Source: Clostridia bacterium (GTDB taxonomy: Bacteria; Bacillota; Clostridia; Oscillospirales; Acutalibacteraceae). Taken from it: 64,000 nucleotides of DNA. The position numbers and the translations under genes were made by a program. Position 1 is the stretch's first letter; every line of letters begins with the position of its first letter. The stretch spans positions 1 through 64,000 of the forward strand of contig JAFXCQ010000017.1 in assembly GCA_017521425.1 (NCBI GenBank), given 5' to 3'. Positions 43,578 through 52,584 of this stretch are shown in pieces. Below the pieces are notes generated by a model, which made no database searches, was not told where the DNA came from, and saw only the letters and a list, made by a program, of their open reading frames with translations.

Positions 43578-44663
43578 ATGAAGAGAAAATCGTTATCAAT
43601 TTTATTAGTAATAGTATTGCTTGCTTCACAACTCTCTTTACTTTCATCATGTAACACTGTAAAAGAAAAACAGAAATTTTCAGAGTATTACTTTGATTAT
43701 TTTGACACTGTTACGACTATTACTGGTTATACAGAAACAGAAGAAGAATTTAAAAGTATTTGTGAAGAAATAAAAGCAGAACTTAACGAATATCATAAAC
43801 TTTACAACATTTATTTAAGATATGACGGAATGAATAATATTTGTGTTATAAATGATGTAACAGATGGAAAACATAATGTTGTAAAAGTTGATAAAAAAAT
43901 AATAGATTTATTACTTTATTCGAAAAAGATGTATTCACTTACAGATGGCAAAATTAATGTTGCTATGGGTAGCGTGCTTTCTATATGGCATAATTACCGT
44001 AACCGAGGTCTTTCTGACCCTGCTAATGCGGAATTACCACCAATTGATAAATTGGAAGAAGCCAAAAAACACACAGATTTCAGTAAAGTAGAAATTAACA
44101 AAGAAAATAATACTGTATTTCTTTCTGACCCCGAGATGACTCTTGATGTTGGCGCAATAGCAAAAGGTTACGCGGTTGAAAGAATTGCAGAATATTTAAT
44201 AAATAAAGGCATTACAGATTTTCTTCTTAATGTAGGTGGTAATGTCCGTACAATAGGTATGGGCAAAGACAACAAACCATGGAAAGTCGGTATTGAAAAC
44301 CCTGACACTTCAAAACAAGAAGAGATTCCACACATTGAATATCTTAAAATGTCAGATATGTCACTTGTTACAAGTGGGTGTTATCAACGCTTTTATGAAG
44401 TGAATGGTAAGAATTATCATCACATTATAGACCCTGTAACTTTATATCCTGGAGAAAAGTATTTATCAGTTTCTGTTTTGACAAAAGATTCAGGACTCGG
44501 TGATGCTCTTTCAACCTCTCTTTTCTTAATGGATGTTGAAGAAGGTAAGAAAATAGTGGATTCTCTTGAGAATGTTGAGGTTATGTGGGTAATGCCAGAT
44601 GGTGAACAAATTTACACAGACGGATTTAAAAATTATACTTTTGAGTATATAAAGGAGTTTTAA
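43578..44663 (+). CDS. apbE: FAD:protein FMN transferase, lipoprotein
   Basis: Transfers FMN from FAD to a Thr of extracytosolic redox proteins such as RnfG, RnfD and FMN_bind lipoproteins. 361 aa, lipobox LLSSC. ApbE motifs: YFDTVTTITGY, MGSVLSIWHNYR, LDVGAIAKGYAVER and LLNVGGNVRTIG, then SGCYQRF and HHIIDP with the Mg-binding His/Asp region. The ATG at 43578 follows a terminator and lacks a real Shine-Dalgarno sequence; the in-frame ATG at 43542 lies inside the terminator stem. Translation is probably weak, fitting a maturation enzyme needed in small amounts. Confidence 0.93.
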   Translation: MKRKSLSILLVIVLLASQLSLLSSCNTVKEKQKFSEYYFDYFDTVTTITGYTETEEEFKSICEEIKAELNEYHKLYNIYLRYDGMNNICVINDVTDGKHNVVKVDKKIIDLLLYSKKMYSLTDGKINVAMGSVLSIWHNYRNRGLSDPANAELPPIDKLEEAKKHTDFSKVEINKENNTVFLSDPEMTLDVGAIAKGYAVERIAEYLINKGITDFLLNVGGNVRTIGMGKDNKPWKVGIENPDTSKQEEIPHIEYLKMSDMSLVTSGCYQRFYEVNGKNYHHIIDPVTLYPGEKYLSVSVLTKDSGLGDALSTSLFLMDVEEGKKIVDSLENVEVMWVMPDGEQIYTDGFKNYTFEYIKEF

Positions 44664-44665
44664 AA

Positions 44666-45247
44666 ATGAAAAAAGCAATTATTATTGGTTTAATATCAGT
44701 TGTAGTTATCGCTGGAATTGTAGCAGGCGCAGTATACCTTTTATCAGCAAACAGTGCACCTAAAATGGAATTTACAGATTCAGCAGATGTAATCAATAAG
44801 GTTGTTGACACTTATGCAGAAGACCAGAAGTTCTTCGCAATGGGTGGCGATATGGAAACACCGGTTGATGGTAAAGCTGGTTTAATGAATCTTTCTGACA
44901 CAGAAACAATTAACTATATGCTTCATACTAACGACGAATTAGTTGCACAGACTGATGAAATTGCATCTTTTGTACACGCAATGAATGCTAACACATTTAC
45001 AAGTGGTTCATTTAAATTAAAAGATGCTGCTACTGCAGAAAGTTTCTGCACATCACTTAAAGATAGTGTTTTAGCAACACAATGGATGTGTGGTTTCCCA
45101 GAAAAAATCGTTATCTTTAATGTTAATGGTGGCGATTATGTAGTTTATGCTATCGGTAATGGTGAAGCAGTAGATTACTTCAAAACACAGCTCACAACTG
45201 TAATGGGCGAAAGTGCAGTTCTTGTTACAGAAGAAGCGGTCGCTTAA
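44666..45247 (+). CDS. membrane-anchored extracytosolic protein, DUF4358-like
   Basis: 193 aa. An uncleaved helix at about 4-26, then a mixed domain with LSDTETINYMLHTNDELVAQTDEIASFVHAMNANTF and FPEKIVIFNVNGGDYVVYAIGNGEAVDYFKTQL. The general layout (Asp-Glu-x-Ala motif, then a late G-x-Y-V strand) resembles DUF4358 lipoproteins, but without certainty. It starts 2 bases after apbE with AAAGGAG, so it is cotranscribed; the context suggests a partner of the flavin electron-transfer proteins. Confidence 0.5.
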   Translation: MKKAIIIGLISVVVIAGIVAGAVYLLSANSAPKMEFTDSADVINKVVDTYAEDQKFFAMGGDMETPVDGKAGLMNLSDTETINYMLHTNDELVAQTDEIASFVHAMNANTFTSGSFKLKDAATAESFCTSLKDSVLATQWMCGFPEKIVIFNVNGGDYVVYAIGNGEAVDYFKTQLTTVMGESAVLVTEEAVA

Positions 45248-45288
45248 TTGATTTATAAAAAATAAACACTTTGGATAGGGGTTGAAAA

Positions 45289-46689
45289 ATGCTTTTTTCA
45301 AGCATACCATTTTTATATTACTTTCTGCCAAGTGTACTGATACTTTACTTTTTAGTCCCCAAAAAACTTAAAAATACAGTGCTTTTAATAAGCAGTTTGG
45401 TGTTTTACGGTTGGGGAGAACCTAAATATTTAATTTTAATGGTAGCCTCAATTATAATCGGTTATGTATCCGGTTTACTAATTGAGGCTACAAATGAAAA
45501 ATCTAAAAAACGAGCATTTATGATTATAAATGTCGCTATAAATATATGCTTTTTAGGTTTCTTCAAGTATTCAAATTTCTTTGTTGAGAATTTTAATGCG
45601 GTAACAGGTCTTTCTTTAAAATTATTAAATATTGCTCTTCCAATAGGTATCAGTTTTTACACTTTTCAGATTTTAAGCTATACAGTAGATGTTTATCGTG
45701 GTACTGTAAAAGCGCAGAAAAATTTAATATCTCTTGCAACATATATAACTATGTTTCCACAGCTTATTGCAGGTCCTATTGTAAGATATATTGATATTGT
45801 AGATTCTTTAGAAGATAGAAAATTAACTTTTCAGAAGGTAAGTGAGGGCTTAAGAAGATTTATAATAGGTCTTTCTAAAAAGGTTCTTATTGCAAATGCT
45901 TTAGGTGAGTTTTGCACAACATTTAAAGCATCAGACGATAAAGCATTGTTGTTCTATTGGGTTTATGCTATAAGCTTCTGTTTGCAGGTCTATTTTGACT
46001 TTTCAGGCTATTCTGATATGGCGATAGGTCTTGGTAAAATTTTAGGTTTTGAATTTATGGAAAATTTCAACTATCCATTCATTTCAAAAAGTATATCGGA
46101 ATTCTGGCGAAGATGGCACATTTCACTTGGTAGCTGGTTCAGAGATTATGTTTACATCCCATTAGGAGGCAACAGAGTAAAAAAATCAAAGTGGTTCTTT
46201 AATATTCTTGTTGTATGGTTTTTAACAGGTTTCTGGCATGGTGCGGCGTGGAACTTTATTATATGGGGCTTGTATTTTGTAATTTTCCTTATTTCGGAAA
46301 AAACTAAAGTAGGAAAATTTATAATAAAAACACCGGTATTAAATCATATTTATACATTGTTCTTTATAATAATAAGCTTTGTTATATTTGATGCAGTAAA
46401 TATGAGTGAAGCCTTTTCATATTTAAAGGCAATGTTTGGTCTTTCAGCTGTTCCACTTATATCAACTGAATTTATTTATTATATTAAAGAGTATGCAGTT
46501 ATTCTTATTGTCGGATTAATTGGTGCTACACCACTTGTAAAGAAAACTGTTACAAAATTAACCGATACAAAATGTGTAAAAGTTGTAGTTGCTATTTTTG
46601 AACCAATTGTTCTTGTGGCATTGCTCGTTTTAATTACTGCATATTTAGTTGACGGTTCATTTAACCCGTTCTTATATTTCAGGTTTTAG
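45289..46689 (+). CDS. MBOAT O-acyltransferase (AlgI/DltB-like), module 1
   Basis: 466 aa, about ten helices. The catalytic His is in GFWHGAAWNFIIWG (about residue 317); WRRWHISLGSWFRDYVYIPLGGNR and YPFISKSISEFW are the family core. Moves acyl groups across the membrane to modify an extracellular polymer. GGGGTTG precedes the ATG. The DHHW partner gene starts 11 bases after the stop. The acceptor could be peptidoglycan, teichoic acid or an exopolysaccharide; the sequence does not say. Confidence 0.9.
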   Translation: MLFSSIPFLYYFLPSVLILYFLVPKKLKNTVLLISSLVFYGWGEPKYLILMVASIIIGYVSGLLIEATNEKSKKRAFMIINVAINICFLGFFKYSNFFVENFNAVTGLSLKLLNIALPIGISFYTFQILSYTVDVYRGTVKAQKNLISLATYITMFPQLIAGPIVRYIDIVDSLEDRKLTFQKVSEGLRRFIIGLSKKVLIANALGEFCTTFKASDDKALLFYWVYAISFCLQVYFDFSGYSDMAIGLGKILGFEFMENFNYPFISKSISEFWRRWHISLGSWFRDYVYIPLGGNRVKKSKWFFNILVVWFLTGFWHGAAWNFIIWGLYFVIFLISEKTKVGKFIIKTPVLNHIYTLFFIIISFVIFDAVNMSEAFSYLKAMFGLSAVPLISTEFIYYIKEYAVILIVGLIGATPLVKKTVTKLTDTKCVKVVVAIFEPIVLVALLVLITAYLVDGSFNPFLYFRF

Positions 46690-46700
46690 GGGGTGCTATA

Positions 46701-47804
46701 ATGAAGAAGTTTAAAAATATTGTAGTTGCTGTTATTTTATCGTCTTTTATTTTAGTGCTTTCTGTTTTTGCGTGGATTAAACCAACCGATGAATTTTCGT
46801 TAACCGAAAGAAGACCGTTAGCGAAATTCCCTGAACTTTCGTTTAATACGTTGGTGTCAGGTACTTTTATGAAGAATTTTGAAAATTATACTCTTGACCA
46901 GTTTCCGTTAAGAGAGTTATTCAGAACTATAAAGGCGCAAAGTGAAATAGGTCTTTTTAATAAGAAATCCAATAATGATATTATTGAAAAAAATGGGTAT
47001 ATAACCAAAATTGAATATCCATTAAATGAGGATTCAATAGAAAATGCCGCTAATAAGCTTAGTGCTGTTTATGAGAAATATTTAAGAGATACAGATACAA
47101 ACGTGTATTTCTCGATTATTCCTGATAAAAATTATTATTTAATTGGCGAAGATGATAGCTATCTTTCACTTGATTATAATAAATTGGTAACAGAAATAAC
47201 CGAAAAGACAGGCTATATGAAATATATTGATATTTTTTCTGAACTCTCAATTGACAGTTACTATAAAACAGATAGCCATTGGTCTCAGGAAAAAATTCTG
47301 CCGGTTGCTAAAAAGTTAGCAGGGGAAATGGGTGTACAGTTAAACTCTCAATATGAAGAGATTTCACCCGATAAATCTGTTTATGGTGTTTACTATGGTC
47401 AATATGCTATAAAAAGCGTAATGCCGGATTCTATGATTGCATTAAGTAATGATTTTACTTACAATGCAACGGTAACAGACTATCAAAATAATAGAACAAT
47501 CCCTGTATACGATTTTGCAAAAGCTGATGGCAGAGATTTTTACGAAGCATTTTTAGGTGGTCCGTTATCACTTGTTAGTATTGAGAATGAAAATGCTACA
47601 ACAGATAGAGAACTTGTTATATTCCGCGATTCATTTGGTAGCAGTCTTGCACCACTTTTTATTGAAGGATATAAGAAGATAACTCTCATTGATATTCGTT
47701 ATATTCATCCTAATATGCTCTCGCAATTTATTGAGTTCAATAATCAGGACGTGTTGTTTATTTACAGTACATCTGTTTTGAATAATAGTGAGACACTTAA
47801 ATAA
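46701..47804 (+). CDS. DHHW-family (AlgJ/AlgX-like) acyltransferase partner, module 1
   Basis: 367 aa with an N-terminal signal anchor (about residues 7-27). The motif TDSHWS replaces DHHW, and the C-terminal FRDSFGSSLAP is the SGNH-like Ser block of the family (PF14286). Works with the preceding MBOAT protein to attach the acyl group to the polymer outside the cell. Ends at a strong terminator. Confidence 0.85.
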   Translation: MKKFKNIVVAVILSSFILVLSVFAWIKPTDEFSLTERRPLAKFPELSFNTLVSGTFMKNFENYTLDQFPLRELFRTIKAQSEIGLFNKKSNNDIIEKNGYITKIEYPLNEDSIENAANKLSAVYEKYLRDTDTNVYFSIIPDKNYYLIGEDDSYLSLDYNKLVTEITEKTGYMKYIDIFSELSIDSYYKTDSHWSQEKILPVAKKLAGEMGVQLNSQYEEISPDKSVYGVYYGQYAIKSVMPDSMIALSNDFTYNATVTDYQNNRTIPVYDFAKADGRDFYEAFLGGPLSLVSIENENATTDRELVIFRDSFGSSLAPLFIEGYKKITLIDIRYIHPNMLSQFIEFNNQDVLFIYSTSVLNNSETLK

Positions 47805-47809
47805 AAGTT

Positions 47810-47849
47810 CACCCCAAACAAATTCAGAATTTGTTTGGGGTGATTATTT
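47810..47849. terminator. bidirectional terminator
   Basis: 16-bp perfect stem CACCCCAAACAAATTC with its complement, then T-rich tail; between convergent genes. Confidence 0.85.
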
Positions 47850-49064
47850 TTATTGTAAATCACTGTCAGTTGGATTTTCTATTGATATTTTACCTGCATT
47901 AAGTAATTCTTCTTCTTTCTTTTTTGAGCGCTTTTTCAAATAAATTATAAGCACTACTACTGCAACAATTACAATTGCTATAACAATAATTTTCGTTTTA
48001 GAAGAAGATTCTTGTCCATCTTCACCAACAACGATTGATGTCGGGCCGTCTGCACCACCAATAACACCTATTGAAGAATTATTTTGCTTGTCAGGATTCT
48101 GGCTCTGATTTGTTACAGGTAAATTTTGCTCCTGTGAAGAACCGCCACCGAAAACAGTTGTTTCATTGTCAACTACAATACAGAAAGTAACACCGGTTTT
48201 ATCGGTGAAATTTTTAAGTGCTGTGTTTACGGTGTCTTCGGTAAATTCGCAGTTAGAATAGTTATAAACTTTTGATTCTGAAATAGTGCTTCTGTCACTA
48301 TCAGTTTTATAAGGTGAATCTAAATCTAAACCGGTAACCTTATCGGTCATTTTATCAACAACCTGTGCGAGATTGCTACCTAATGAGTAACCGTGATAAT
48401 CGCTTATAGAAGTACTCATAGCGTCACCTAATTCAGTCTGTTCGTTACCAAACATATCTGTAATCTCATAGTTAAGATTGTCACCAACCCACGCAATTGT
48501 ATAATAACCATCATTCGTGTCAGTTGTTAAGAATACAACTAAAATGTTATCTTCATAACAAGTGGTTTTACCATAAATTTCCTGATATTTATTACTGATG
48601 TATTTCTGGAATAATGATTCAGAGTATTCTCCTTCGTCGTAATATTCATCTTCATTATAGGTATCTTCAACCTGGAAGTCGCTTATCCAGTCTTTTACAT
48701 CGTTTGAATTTATGCCAACTACAAATTTAAAGAAGGCAAAAATAATTGCTGCAACAATAATGAATGCTAAAATAGTGGATAAAATTCCGCCACCACCATG
48801 ATGATGGTGATGATAACCGCCACCACCGTAATATCCGCGTGAGGGTCTGTGGTAATGTCTTGGAGGTGGGGGATGATGCCCACCGTGGAAACCACCACCG
48901 CGATGCCCTCCACCGTGGAAACCACCACGTGAACCACCGCTGAATCCGCCACCACTTGAACCTCTTGAACCACCTGAAAAACCTCCGCGTGAGCCTCCGC
49001 CTCCTGAACCGCGTGAGCCTCCGCCAAATCCGCCACCGCGAGAACCGCCACCTGGACCTGCCAT
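47850..49064 (-). CDS. Gly/Ser/Arg/His-rich two-helix membrane protein
   Basis: 404 aa. The first ~95 residues are low-complexity Gly/Ser/Arg then His/Pro/Tyr-rich (GGGSRGG units, HHHHH). Helix 1 (about 94-117), an acidic extracytosolic region of ~240 residues with a TPM-like stretch (DKTGVTFCIVVDNETTVF), a segment IGVIGGADGPTSIVVGE (about 332-347), helix 2 (about 358-376) and a lysine-rich tail. The IGGADGPT motif is recalled from sodium-pumping decarboxylase beta subunits and is odd here. The ATG at 49064 after GAGAGTG is preferred over the GTG at 49073. Function unknown; the His-rich part may bind metal. Confidence 0.6.
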   Translation of the reverse strand: MAGPGGGSRGGGFGGGSRGSGGGGSRGGFSGGSRGSSGGGFSGGSRGGFHGGGHRGGGFHGGHHPPPPRHYHRPSRGYYGGGGYHHHHHGGGGILSTILAFIIVAAIIFAFFKFVVGINSNDVKDWISDFQVEDTYNEDEYYDEGEYSESLFQKYISNKYQEIYGKTTCYEDNILVVFLTTDTNDGYYTIAWVGDNLNYEITDMFGNEQTELGDAMSTSISDYHGYSLGSNLAQVVDKMTDKVTGLDLDSPYKTDSDRSTISESKVYNYSNCEFTEDTVNTALKNFTDKTGVTFCIVVDNETTVFGGGSSQEQNLPVTNQSQNPDKQNNSSIGVIGGADGPTSIVVGEDGQESSSKTKIIVIAIVIVAVVVLIIYLKKRSKKKEEELLNAGKISIENPTDSDLQ

Positions 49065-49180
49065 AAAAATCACTCTCTTTCAAAAACTAATTTTATGAAA
49101 CAAATATACCACTTTTTAGAAATTTTTTCAATAATAAAAGAAAAAATATGCAAAAATATCTAAAAAATTTTAAAATAATA

Positions 49181-49209
49181 TTGCATAATTCAAATAGTAA
49201 TAGTATAAT
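49181..49209 (+). promoter_or_regulatory. putP promoter
   Basis: TTGCAT (49181-49186), 17 bp, TATAAT (49204-49209). Confidence 0.7.
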
Positions 49210-49241
49210 TATTCACATATTTTTATTAGGAGTGAAAAAAT

Positions 49242-50819
49242 ATGAGTGGTGATACACTACAAATTTTAATCGCTATGATTTCTTATATGGCGGTTGTTAT
49301 TGTAATTGGTTTAATATTTGCCAAAAAGGCAAATAAAAGTTCAGAAAACTACTTTTTAGGTGGTCGTTCGTTAGGTCCTTGGGTTACTGCTATGAGCGCC
49401 GAAGCATCAGATATGAGCGGTTGGCTTTTAATGGGTCTTCCGGGTGTAGCTTATTGGTGTGGTCTTGCAGATGCTGCATGGACTGCAATCGGTCTTGCAA
49501 TAGGTACATATTTTAACTGGCTTATTGTTTCAAAAAGACTCAGAAGATATAGTATAAGAGCAAACAATTCTATTACATTACCGGAGTTTTTCTCAAATCG
49601 TTTCAGAGAAGAAAAGAAAGTTATAGTTTCAATTGCTGCTATATTTATTCTTGTATTCTTTACAGTTTATGCATCAAGTTGTTTTGTAACTTGTGGTAAG
49701 CTTTTCTCTACTCTTTTCGGTATGGATTATGTACCTATGATGATTTTAGGTGCAGTGTTCGTTCTTCTTTACACAATATTAGGTGGTTTCTTGGCAGAAA
49801 GTGCTTCTGATTTTATGCAAGGTATTGTAATGTTTATAGCTCTTACCTTAATTGTTATTATCAGTACCGTTAAAGCAGGTGGCTTCTCTGCAGTTGCAGA
49901 AAATGCACAGGATATACCGGGCTTTTTAGAGTTCTTTGGTCTTGCAAGCCCATTGGTTGATGAAACAGGTACACAACTTGTAACAGAAGAAGGCGTAGCA
50001 CTTTTTGGTGAGAGAGCAGAGTATGGTCTTCTTTCTGTATTCTCAATGCTTGCGTGGGGACTTGGTTACTTTGGTATGCCACAGGTTCTTTTAAGATTTA
50101 TGGCAATCAGAAAAGAGTCAGAATTAAAAATGTCAAGAAGAATTGCAATGATTTGGGTTGTAATTTCACTTGCAGTTGCAGTGTTTATCGGTATTGTTGG
50201 TAGAGTTCTCTTTATGAATAATCCTGATATGATAGGTGATGCACTTCTCACCAAAACAACTGCCGAAAATATATTTATAACTCTTTCTACAAGTTTCTTA
50301 CCACCAATTTTAGCAGGTTTTGTTATGGCAGGTATTCTTGCAGCAACAATCAGTTCTTCTGACTCATATCTGCTTATTTCCGCTTCTGCATTTGCTAAAA
50401 ATATCTATCAGGGTATTTTTAAGAAAAATGCGACAGATAAACAAGTTATGACGATGTCGAGAATTACACTTCTTGCAATTTCAGTTATAGCTATTATTAT
50501 TGCACTCGATGAAGATAGTGTTATTTTCCAAATAGTTTCATTTGCATGGGCAGGTTTCGGCGCAACATTTGGACCGTTAATGCTTTTCTCACTCTTCTGG
50601 AAACGTGTAAACCGTGCAGGCGCTGTTGCCGGTATGGTAAGTGGTGCCGCTATGGTTTTCCTTTGGAAATTAGTTATCAGTAAATTAGGCGGTGCGTTTG
50701 CAATCTACGAACTTCTTCCTGCATTTATTTTCTCATCAATCTGTATTGTTGTTGTGTCGCTCTTAACAAAGGCACCGTCAAAAGAAATTATTGAAGATTT
50801 CGAAGCAGTTAAAAAATGA
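49242..50819 (+). CDS. putP: sodium/proline symporter
   Basis: 525 aa, 13 helices, SSS family. YFLGGRSLGPWVTAMSAEASDMSGWLLMGLPG is the PutP signature for Na/proline binding, and GILAATISSSDSYLLISASAFAKNIYQ carries the second Na-site Ser/Thr residues. Imports proline with Na, probably powered by the sodium gradient that Rnf maintains. AGGAGTG precedes the ATG; own promoter and terminator. Confidence 0.92.
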   Translation: MSGDTLQILIAMISYMAVVIVIGLIFAKKANKSSENYFLGGRSLGPWVTAMSAEASDMSGWLLMGLPGVAYWCGLADAAWTAIGLAIGTYFNWLIVSKRLRRYSIRANNSITLPEFFSNRFREEKKVIVSIAAIFILVFFTVYASSCFVTCGKLFSTLFGMDYVPMMILGAVFVLLYTILGGFLAESASDFMQGIVMFIALTLIVIISTVKAGGFSAVAENAQDIPGFLEFFGLASPLVDETGTQLVTEEGVALFGERAEYGLLSVFSMLAWGLGYFGMPQVLLRFMAIRKESELKMSRRIAMIWVVISLAVAVFIGIVGRVLFMNNPDMIGDALLTKTTAENIFITLSTSFLPPILAGFVMAGILAATISSSDSYLLISASAFAKNIYQGIFKKNATDKQVMTMSRITLLAISVIAIIIALDEDSVIFQIVSFAWAGFGATFGPLMLFSLFWKRVNRAGAVAGMVSGAAMVFLWKLVISKLGGAFAIYELLPAFIFSSICIVVVSLLTKAPSKEIIEDFEAVKK

Positions 50820-50827
50820 GAATAATA

Positions 50828-50862
50828 AAAAATCAAGGTGCATTTCGCACCTTGATTTTTTT
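50828..50862. terminator. bidirectional terminator
   Basis: Stem AAAAATCAAGGTGC / GCACCTTGATTTTT between convergent putP and trmL. Confidence 0.85.
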
Positions 50863-51364
50863 ATGTGTCCCATTTATAATTATGAAGTTCGCCCTTATTT
50901 GAAAGTTCTGGGTAGTTCATTTGCCTTAATGCTTCATAAACACCAATAGCAACTGAATTTGAAAGATTAAGACTTCTTGCGTCGTCAATCATTGGTATTC
51001 TTACGCAGTCCTGAGGGTGTTCGAGTAAAAGTTCTTCAGGCAAACCTTTGGTTTCTTTACCGAAAAATAAGAATGATTTATCAGTATATGTTACATCACT
51101 ATGGGTCTGTCTTGCTTTAGTTGTGAAAAAGAAATATTTACCATCTTTATTTTTCGCAAAAAAGTCATCTAAATTATCATAATATGTAATATCGAGTAAA
51201 TACCAATAATCAAGGCCTGCTCTTTTTAATTTTTTGTCATCAATAGTAAATCCCATTGGTCTTACTATATGAAGTCTTGCGCCGGTTGCGGCACAGGTTC
51301 TTGCTATGTTGCCTGTGTTCTGTGGTATTTCAGGCTCAACTAAAACTATGTTTAATTCGCTCAT
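50861..51364 (-). CDS. trmL: tRNA (cytidine(34)-2'-O)-methyltransferase
   Basis: Methylates the wobble-base ribose of tRNA-Leu with SAM. 167 aa SPOUT-fold protein: LVEPEIPQNTGNIARTCAATGARLHIVRPMGF at the N-terminus, LFFGKETKGLPEELL and the C-terminal trefoil-knot motif IPMIDDARSLNLSNSVAIGVYEALRQ. The ATG overlaps the kinase stop by 4 bases, so the two form one operon. Confidence 0.95.
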   Translation of the reverse strand: MSELNIVLVEPEIPQNTGNIARTCAATGARLHIVRPMGFTIDDKKLKRAGLDYWYLLDITYYDNLDDFFAKNKDGKYFFFTTKARQTHSDVTYTDKSFLFFGKETKGLPEELLLEHPQDCVRIPMIDDARSLNLSNSVAIGVYEALRQMNYPELSNKGELHNYKWDT

Positions 51365-52209
51365 ATCTTTTTTAATTCCTTTAATAAATATGGTATTCCG
51401 CGTTCAAAATCAACGCCGTAGTGGGTGTCAGGGGAACTTTCTTTTGTTCTTTTGATGCAATCGCAAGTAAATCGTACTGCAACGCACATAGACTCGTAAA
51501 GTGAAAAGCCATTTAAAAGAGCACCTGAAAAAGCACTTGCAAAAACATCACCAGTACCGTGGTAGTTTTCAGGTATTTTCTCGTTAAAATAATACTGTAT
51601 CTTTCTATCTTCACCGATACACGCAGCACCAATTTTGTTTTCGTGGAATGAAACACCAGTTAAAATAACATTTTTTACACCCAAGTCGAGTAATCTGTTT
51701 AAAAGTGTTTCAATATATTCTTGTGATTGCACACCATCAATATATTCTGTGTCAGTCATAAAACAAGCTTCTGTTATATTAGGTAAAATAATATCTGCAA
51801 GAGAGCAAAGTGAAGTCATTTTCTTTGCAAACTCTTCATTGAAAAGCACATACATTTTACCAAGGTCTGCCATACAAGGGTCTGCTATGAGAATATTATT
51901 TTCTGTCTTGAATTTTTTAACAAAATCTTTTACTATGTCAATTTGCTCTATTGAACCTAAAAAACCACTGTAAATAGCATCAAATTTTAAATTGATACTC
52001 TTCCAATGTTCAGTTATAAGTGGCATATCACTTGTTAAATCTCTGTAAGTGTACCCCGAAAATCCGCCGGTATGAGTGGAAAGAACTGCAGTAGGCATAC
52101 AAACACATTCGATTCCACAAGAAGAAATTATAGGCGAGGCAACTGTTAAAGAGCATCTGCCAAAACCCGAAATATCGTTAATGGCAACAAGTCTTTTTTG
52201 TTTTTCCAT
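51361..52209 (-). CDS. pyridoxamine kinase (PfkB-like, PdxK/PdxY family)
   Basis: 282 aa. Phosphorylates pyridoxal or pyridoxamine for vitamin B6 salvage. NDISGFGRCSLTVASPIISSCGIECVCMPTAVLSTHTGGF is the substrate- and ATP-site start, NILIADPCMADLGKMY the middle motif, and NYHGTGDVFASAFSGALLNG the anion hole with catalytic Asp. First gene of an operon with trmL, overlapped by 4 bases. Confidence 0.9.
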   Translation of the reverse strand: MEKQKRLVAINDISGFGRCSLTVASPIISSCGIECVCMPTAVLSTHTGGFSGYTYRDLTSDMPLITEHWKSINLKFDAIYSGFLGSIEQIDIVKDFVKKFKTENNILIADPCMADLGKMYVLFNEEFAKKMTSLCSLADIILPNITEACFMTDTEYIDGVQSQEYIETLLNRLLDLGVKNVILTGVSFHENKIGAACIGEDRKIQYYFNEKIPENYHGTGDVFASAFSGALLNGFSLYESMCVAVRFTCDCIKRTKESSPDTHYGVDFERGIPYLLKELKKI

Positions 52210-52341
52210 AAAATCATTCCTAAAAATTTACTGTAAAATTTTAACTTGGTTTAATATTATAGCACTTCCTTTTATTTAATGCAATGTTACTGTTTAAATT
52301 TTTAAAATCAGTAAAAACTATTTTTGAAGGGGAGTGAAAAA

Positions 52342-52530
52342 ATGAACAAAAAGACAACAGATATGCTTAAAATCGGTGGCGCAATTATGGCTGCAGGTGC
52401 AGCGGCTTCAATGGTTGCCGGTATGGGCAATATGAAAAGCAATCCTAAAAAAACAATGAAAAAGCTTGCAAAAAAATCTGCTAAGACAGTAGATGGAATA
52501 ATGGGTAATATGCAGTATATGTTTAAGTAA
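52342..52530 (+). CDS. small basic protein with one hydrophobic helix
   Basis: 62 aa: MNKKTTDMLKIGGAIMAAGAAASMVAGMG, then Lys-rich KSNPKKTMKKLAKKSAKTVDGIMGNMQYMFK. Gly/Ala helix near the N-terminus and a positive tail, like small membrane-associated or envelope-stress peptides. The ATG at 52342 follows GGGGAGTG; an in-frame TTG at 52324 lies before it. No family recognised. Ends at its own terminator. Confidence 0.6.
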   Translation: MNKKTTDMLKIGGAIMAAGAAASMVAGMGNMKSNPKKTMKKLAKKSAKTVDGIMGNMQYMFK

Positions 52531-52535
52531 ACAAA

Positions 52536-52567
52536 AAGGCTATTGAATTTATGTTCAATAGCCTTAA
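52536..52567 (+). terminator. terminator of the 62-aa gene
   Basis: Stem AAGGCTATTGAA / TTCAATAGCCTT. Confidence 0.75.
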
Positions 52568-52584
52568 ATTGAAAGGTTGGTAAT

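Noticed and set aside
48727-49083. Long Trp/Arg-rich and Val/Ala-rich ORFs overlapping the Gly/His-rich gene
   Set aside because: They are other frames of a low-complexity GGX-repeat region; only the GGGSRGG frame has a ribosome binding site, continuous domains and membrane helices.
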